NCBI RefSeq assembly: GCF_002812985.1
Contig: NZ_PGCP01000032.1
Location: 1 to 50,361, forward strand
Direction: 5' to 3'
Length of the DNA: 50,361 nucleotides
Source of the DNA: Aeromonas lusitana
Lineage (GTDB): Bacteria > Pseudomonadota > Gammaproteobacteria > Enterobacterales > Aeromonadaceae
In this document: piece after piece, positions 47,078 to 50,361 of the stretch
How positions within the stretch are numbered: position 1 is the stretch's first letter
How the letters are laid out: every line of letters begins with the position of its first letter
Position numbers and translations under genes: made by a program
Notes under the pieces: model-generated
What the model saw: the letters and a program-made list of their open reading frames with translations, nothing else
Told to the model about the DNA's origin: nothing
Databases searched by the model: none

Positions 47078-47256
47078 GCTGATAACCAAGCTGGTTTTTT
47101 ATGTAACAAGGGCGGTTGGATATGTCACTTCCAATCTAAAAAAGGGGGGGATATAGCATAAAAACAAAAAAGCGGTTGCTTCCCGCGCCCTGGCTTCGCA
47201 TTAATAAATAAAGAGAGAGTGCGGTACGGGCTGGTCAAGCAAATTTGTCTCCAAGA

Positions 47257-47285
47257 TTGCTTTTTCGCGTCAAATCTCTTATACA
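47257..47285 (+). promoter_or_regulatory. Promoter of topA
   Basis: -35 TTGCTT (47257-47262), 17-base spacer, -10 TATACA (47280-47285). Predicted start near 47292, about 50 bases before the ATG. The 360-base astB-topA gap shows nothing else that I can name. Confidence 0.6.
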
Positions 47286-47341
47286 GCCCCACAAAACCGC
47301 ACGCCAACCCCGTCGGGTGCAATGAGGATAATAGTTACAGC

Positions 47342-49963
47342 ATGGGCAAATCACTGGTCATAGTGGAGTCTCCGGCCAAGGCCAAGACCATCAACAAATA
47401 TTTGGGCAAGGACTACGTGGTGAAATCCAGCGTCGGTCACGTGCGCGATCTGCCGACCAGCGGCAGCGCCAGCAATGAGCCCAAAAAACCTGTCATTCGC
47501 GGCATCAAGCTCAGCGAATCCGAGAAGGCAGCAAAGGATCGCAACGCCCTGTTCTCCAGGATGGGGATCAATCCGACCGCAGGCTGGCAGGCCAACTACC
47601 AGATTTTGCCCGGCAAGGAAAAAGTGGTCAGCGAGTTGCAAAGTCTGGCCGAGAAGGCTGACACCATCTATCTCGCAACCGACTTGGATAGAGAAGGGGA
47701 AGCGATCGCCTGGCACCTGCGGGAGATCATCGGCGGTGACGACAGTCGCTACAAACGGGTGGTGTTCAACGAGATCACCAAGAGCGCCATCCAGGATGCG
47801 TTCGCCCAGCCGTCCGAGCTGAACATCCATCGCGTCAACGCCCAGCAGGCCCGTCGTTTCCTCGACCGGGTGGTGGGTTACATGGTCTCCCCGCTCTTGT
47901 GGAAGAAACTGGCTCGCGGTCTCTCCGCCGGCCGGGTGCAGTCTGTCGCGGTGCGTCTCATCGTCGATAAAGAGCGCGAGATCAAGGCCTTCGTGCCGGT
48001 GGAGTTCTGGGATCTGAACGCCGATCTGCTGACCGGTGACAAGAGTGCCCTGCGCATGGAAGTGGTCAGCCGCAACGGTGCCGACTTCAAGCCGGTCACC
48101 CAGGCCGAGACCTTCGCCGCCGTGGCCGCCCTGGAAGGGGTCGATTACAAGGTAGTGAACCGGGAAGACAAGCCGACCGGCTCCAAGCCGTCCGCTCCCT
48201 TCATCACCTCCACCCTGCAACAGGCGGCTTCTACCCGTCTGAGCTTCGGGGTGAAGAAGACCATGATGATGGCCCAGCGGCTGTATGAAGCGGGTTACAT
48301 CACCTATATGCGTACCGACTCCACCAACCTCAGCAAAGAGGCGGTGGAGGCGGTGCGGGAATACATAGGCGAGCAGTATGGCGCGGCCTACCTGCCAAGC
48401 GATCCCACCCTCTACGGCTCCAAGGCCGGTGCCCAGGAAGCGCATGAGGCGATCCGTCCCTCCAACGTGCTGGTGACCGCCGAGCTGCTGGAAGGGATGG
48501 AGCCGGACGCCATGCGCCTCTATGACCTCATCTGGCGCCAGTTCGTCGCTTGCCAGATGACCCCGGCCCAGTACGACTCCTCCACCCTGACCGTCAAGGC
48601 CGGTGAATTCGAGCTCAAGGCCCGTGGCCGTACCCTGCGCTTCGCCGGTTGGACCAAGGCCCTGCCACCCATGGGTCGCAAGGGGGAAGATACCCAGCTG
48701 CCGGCGGTGACCGTCGGCGAGATCCTGAAGCTGGTCAAGCTGGATCCGCGCCAGCATTTCACCAAGCCGCCCGCCCGCTTCACCGAAGCGGCCCTGGTGC
48801 GCGAGCTGGAAAAGCGTGGCATCGGTCGTCCTTCGACCTATGCCTCCATCATCTCCACCATCGTCGACCGTGGCTACGTACGGGTCGAGAGCCGCCGCTT
48901 CTTCGCCGAGAAGATGGGGGAGATCGTCACCGACCGCCTGGTCGAGAACTTCGTCGAGCTGATGAACTACGAGTTCACCGCCAAGATGGAAGACAAGCTC
49001 GATGGCATCGCCGAAGGCAGCCTGGAGTGGAAGAAGGTGCTGGACGCCTTCTACGCCGAGTTTACCCAGGAGCTGGAGCAGGCCGACAAGCCGGCGGAAG
49101 AGGGGGGCATGCGTGCCAACCAGATGGTACTGACCGACATCGACTGCCCGGATTGTGGCCGCAAGATGGGGATCCGCACCGCCACTACAGGCGTCTTCCT
49201 CGGCTGTTCCGGCTATGCCCTGCCGCCCAAGGAGCGCTGCAAGAAGACCATCAACCTGGTCAGCGCCGACGAGTTCGTCTCCGCCACCGATGGGGATGAG
49301 GCCGAGACCGAGGCCCTGCGTGCCAAGCACCGCTGCACCGTCTGCGGCACCGCCATGGATGCCTACATCATCGACGACAGCCGCAAGCTGCACGTCTGTG
49401 GCCGCAACCCGGATTGCGACGGCTACGAGATCGAGCAGGGTCAGTTCAAGCTCAAGGGTTACGAAGGCCCGAGCATAGAGTGCGACCGTTGTGGCAGCGA
49501 GATGCAGCTCAAGAACGGCCGTTTCGGCAAGTACATGGGCTGCACCAACGAGACCTGCAAGAACACCCGCAAGATCCTCAAAAACGGCGATATAGCGCCG
49601 CCGAAGGAAGATCCGGTGCCGCTGCCAGAGCTCAAATGCACCCAGTCCGATGCGTACTTCGTGCTCCGTGACGGCGCCGCCGGCCTGTTCCTCGCCGCCA
49701 GCAACTTCCCGAAATCCCGTGAGACTCGTGCGCCTCTGGTTGAAGAGCTCAAGCGCTTCCGCGACCGGCTCTCGCCCAAGCATCAGTATCTGGCCGATGC
49801 CCCGGCGTCAGATCCTGACGGTAACGCATCCGTGGTGCGCTTCAGTCGCAAGACCAAGGAGCAGTACGTGATGACCGAGGTCAACGGCAAGGCGACGGGC
49901 TGGACTGCCCATTACGACAATGGAAAATGGCAGGAAAGTCTGGCCAAGGCGAAGAAATCCTGA
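47342..49963 (+). CDS. topA: DNA topoisomerase I
   Basis: TopA relaxes negative supercoils. The 873-residue protein has the toprim domain ([19 protein letters not shown] at the N terminus and [16 protein letters not shown] with DxD-type acidic residues, about 118), the strand-breaking tyrosine Tyr322 in [14 protein letters not shown], and [20 protein letters not shown] (about 480). At the C terminus are three Cys4 zinc fingers ([29 protein letters not shown] with later CxxxC partners) and the TopA C-terminal repeat. The start [13 protein letters not shown] has AGGA upstream; the longer open frame is not used. A terminator follows. Confidence 0.98.
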   Translation: MGKSLVIVESPAKAKTINKYLGKDYVVKSSVGHVRDLPTSGSASNEPKKPVIRGIKLSESEKAAKDRNALFSRMGINPTAGWQANYQILPGKEKVVSELQSLAEKADTIYLATDLDREGEAIAWHLREIIGGDDSRYKRVVFNEITKSAIQDAFAQPSELNIHRVNAQQARRFLDRVVGYMVSPLLWKKLARGLSAGRVQSVAVRLIVDKEREIKAFVPVEFWDLNADLLTGDKSALRMEVVSRNGADFKPVTQAETFAAVAALEGVDYKVVNREDKPTGSKPSAPFITSTLQQAASTRLSFGVKKTMMMAQRLYEAGYITYMRTDSTNLSKEAVEAVREYIGEQYGAAYLPSDPTLYGSKAGAQEAHEAIRPSNVLVTAELLEGMEPDAMRLYDLIWRQFVACQMTPAQYDSSTLTVKAGEFELKARGRTLRFAGWTKALPPMGRKGEDTQLPAVTVGEILKLVKLDPRQHFTKPPARFTEAALVRELEKRGIGRPSTYASIISTIVDRGYVRVESRRFFAEKMGEIVTDRLVENFVELMNYEFTAKMEDKLDGIAEGSLEWKKVLDAFYAEFTQELEQADKPAEEGGMRANQMVLTDIDCPDCGRKMGIRTATTGVFLGCSGYALPPKERCKKTINLVSADEFVSATDGDEAETEALRAKHRCTVCGTAMDAYIIDDSRKLHVCGRNPDCDGYEIEQGQFKLKGYEGPSIECDRCGSEMQLKNGRFGKYMGCTNETCKNTRKILKNGDIAPPKEDPVPLPELKCTQSDAYFVLRDGAAGLFLAASNFPKSRETRAPLVEELKRFRDRLSPKHQYLADAPASDPDGNASVVRFSRKTKEQYVMTEVNGKATGWTAHYDNGKWQESLAKAKKS

Positions 49964-49987
49964 CGCGCCATTGCTCACACTATGATG

Positions 49988-50016
49988 AAAGAGGCCCCGT
50001 ACAGGGGCCTTTTTAT
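49988..50016 (+). terminator. Terminator of topA
   Basis: AGGCCCC (49992-49998) and GGGGCCT (50004-50010) with GTACA as loop, then TTTTTATT. Confidence 0.9.
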
Positions 50017-50077
50017 TGGGAGATGGCGGTATACTGAAGAGGCTGCATGGATGGCAGCGCAAGACACGGAGGTTGTC

Positions 50078-50248
50078 ATGGAGATACACGAAATCCGGCC
50101 AGGCATGACCTGCTTGACCCGTGAAGGAACGGCCTACGTGCTGGAAGTGGACAAGCAGAGTCTGCTGGTGTTGCTGCAACGGGAGGATGAAACCATCCCG
50201 GTGCAGGTGCGCAGCGACGAGATCCTGGGCCCGCTCCTCGGTGACTGA
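50078..50248 (+). CDS. 56-residue protein of unknown function downstream of topA
   Basis: MEIHEIRPGMTCLTREGTAYV and the following residues to LLGD form a small acidic protein that reads like a compact beta barrel (alternating hydrophobics, TAYVLEVDKQSLLVLLQ). I do not recognise a family. ATG 50078 is chosen because GGAGG (50068-50072) lies five bases before it; in-frame starts further upstream have no such site and run into the topA terminator. Confidence 0.65.
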   Translation: MEIHEIRPGMTCLTREGTAYVLEVDKQSLLVLLQREDETIPVQVRSDEILGPLLGD

Positions 50249-50274
50249 CACGGGAGCCGTGAGAAAAGGATGCC

Positions 50275-50340
50275 CTAGAAGGGGATCAGAAACAGCAGCT
50301 CGGCCAGGTCGGGCTGCCACTGCCACTCTCGCATCTTGAC
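50275..50340 (-). CDS. 3' end of a minus-strand gene, cut by the contig edge
   Basis: Read from 50340 down, the frame gives VKMREWQWQPDLAELLFLIPF then a TAG stop at 50277-50275. The Trp-rich, hydrophobic end looks like coding sequence, but I cannot assign a family. It is interrupted at 50341 by adapter sequence. Confidence 0.4.
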   Translation of the reverse strand, partial: VKMREWQWQPDLAELLFLIPF

Positions 50341-50361
50341 CTGTCTCTTATACACATCTGA
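50341..50361. other. Tn5 mosaic-end/Nextera adapter sequence at contig end (artefact)
   Basis: CTGTCTCTTATACACATCT (50341-50359) is the complete 19-base Tn5 mosaic end; GA follows, as in the Nextera adapter. It marks untrimmed library sequence at the end of an assembled contig, not a genomic element. Confidence 0.97.

Noticed and set aside
47351..49783. An 810-codon minus-strand open frame
   Set aside because: It lies entirely antisense to topA, whose motifs and zinc fingers fix the plus-strand frame.
50341..50359. A Tn5/IS50 mobile element end
   Set aside because: Only the 19-base mosaic end at the very contig edge is present, which is the signature of library adapters.

Overview
The window looks like a chromosomal stretch of an Aeromonas species (Gammaproteobacteria). 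It is about 60% GC. It carries housekeeping blocks in gammaproteobacterial order, a class C beta-lactamase of the Aeromonas FOX/MOX/CepS type preceded by a BlrA-type TTCAC-N6-TTCAC tag, and FNR-, MetJ- and CRP-like sites. The species call is inference from protein recall, with no database search. The last 21 bases are not genomic: they match the Tn5 mosaic end used in transposase-based sequencing libraries, so the window ends at a contig edge.

Layout. 1-2842: end of the prmC-sirB2-sirB1-kdsA operon. 3145-8454: dctA (C4-dicarboxylate uptake), grcA (glycyl-radical spare part, two FNR sites), ung, a hemerythrin protein, a DUF3545 protein and transaldolase. 9198-12036: an AGCS sodium:alanine symporter behind a 740-base leader region, then ampC. 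12112-17908 (minus strand): the conserved metK-sprT-endA-rsmE-gshB-yqgE-ruvX block, metK with tandem met boxes. 18249-20240: tkt, divergent from metK.

20241-27757 is the most accessory part. It holds a low-GC islet with an unrecognised two-TM membrane protein, a protein made of three tandem RidA domains, a GNAT acetyltransferase, a small hydrophobic protein, an ADP-ribosylglycohydrolase-like protein that lacks the metal-binding acidic residues, a small unknown membrane protein and a patatin-like phospholipase, separated by long gaps. 

27935-35893: anmK and mepM (peptidoglycan recycling and hydrolysis), tyrS, a lipoprotein GH63 glucosidase with a CRP-like site, and a PEBP-AraC gene pair. 36117-38441: a divergent adenylosuccinate synthetase paralogue facing a LysR regulator. 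38547-46980: an orphan TAXI binding protein with a long Ala/Pro/Thr tail, a PatB-type C-S lyase, a SetB-like exporter, a second LysR, a YciK-type SDR, sohB and astB. 47342-50340: topA, a 56-residue unknown protein and the 3' end of a minus-strand gene.

Functionally the window mixes carbon metabolism (tal, tkt, dctA, GH63), methionine/SAM and glutathione metabolism (metK, gshB), cell wall (kdsA, anmK, mepM, ampC), DNA/RNA maintenance (ung, topA, rsmE, ruvX, endA) and anaerobic adaptation (grcA). I found no CRISPR array, tRNA, rRNA, insertion sequence or complete prophage. No defence system is evident. The best candidates for new biology are the triple RidA protein, the ARG-like pseudo-enzyme, the PurA paralogue with its LysR, the AmpC tandem insertion and the TAXI tail.
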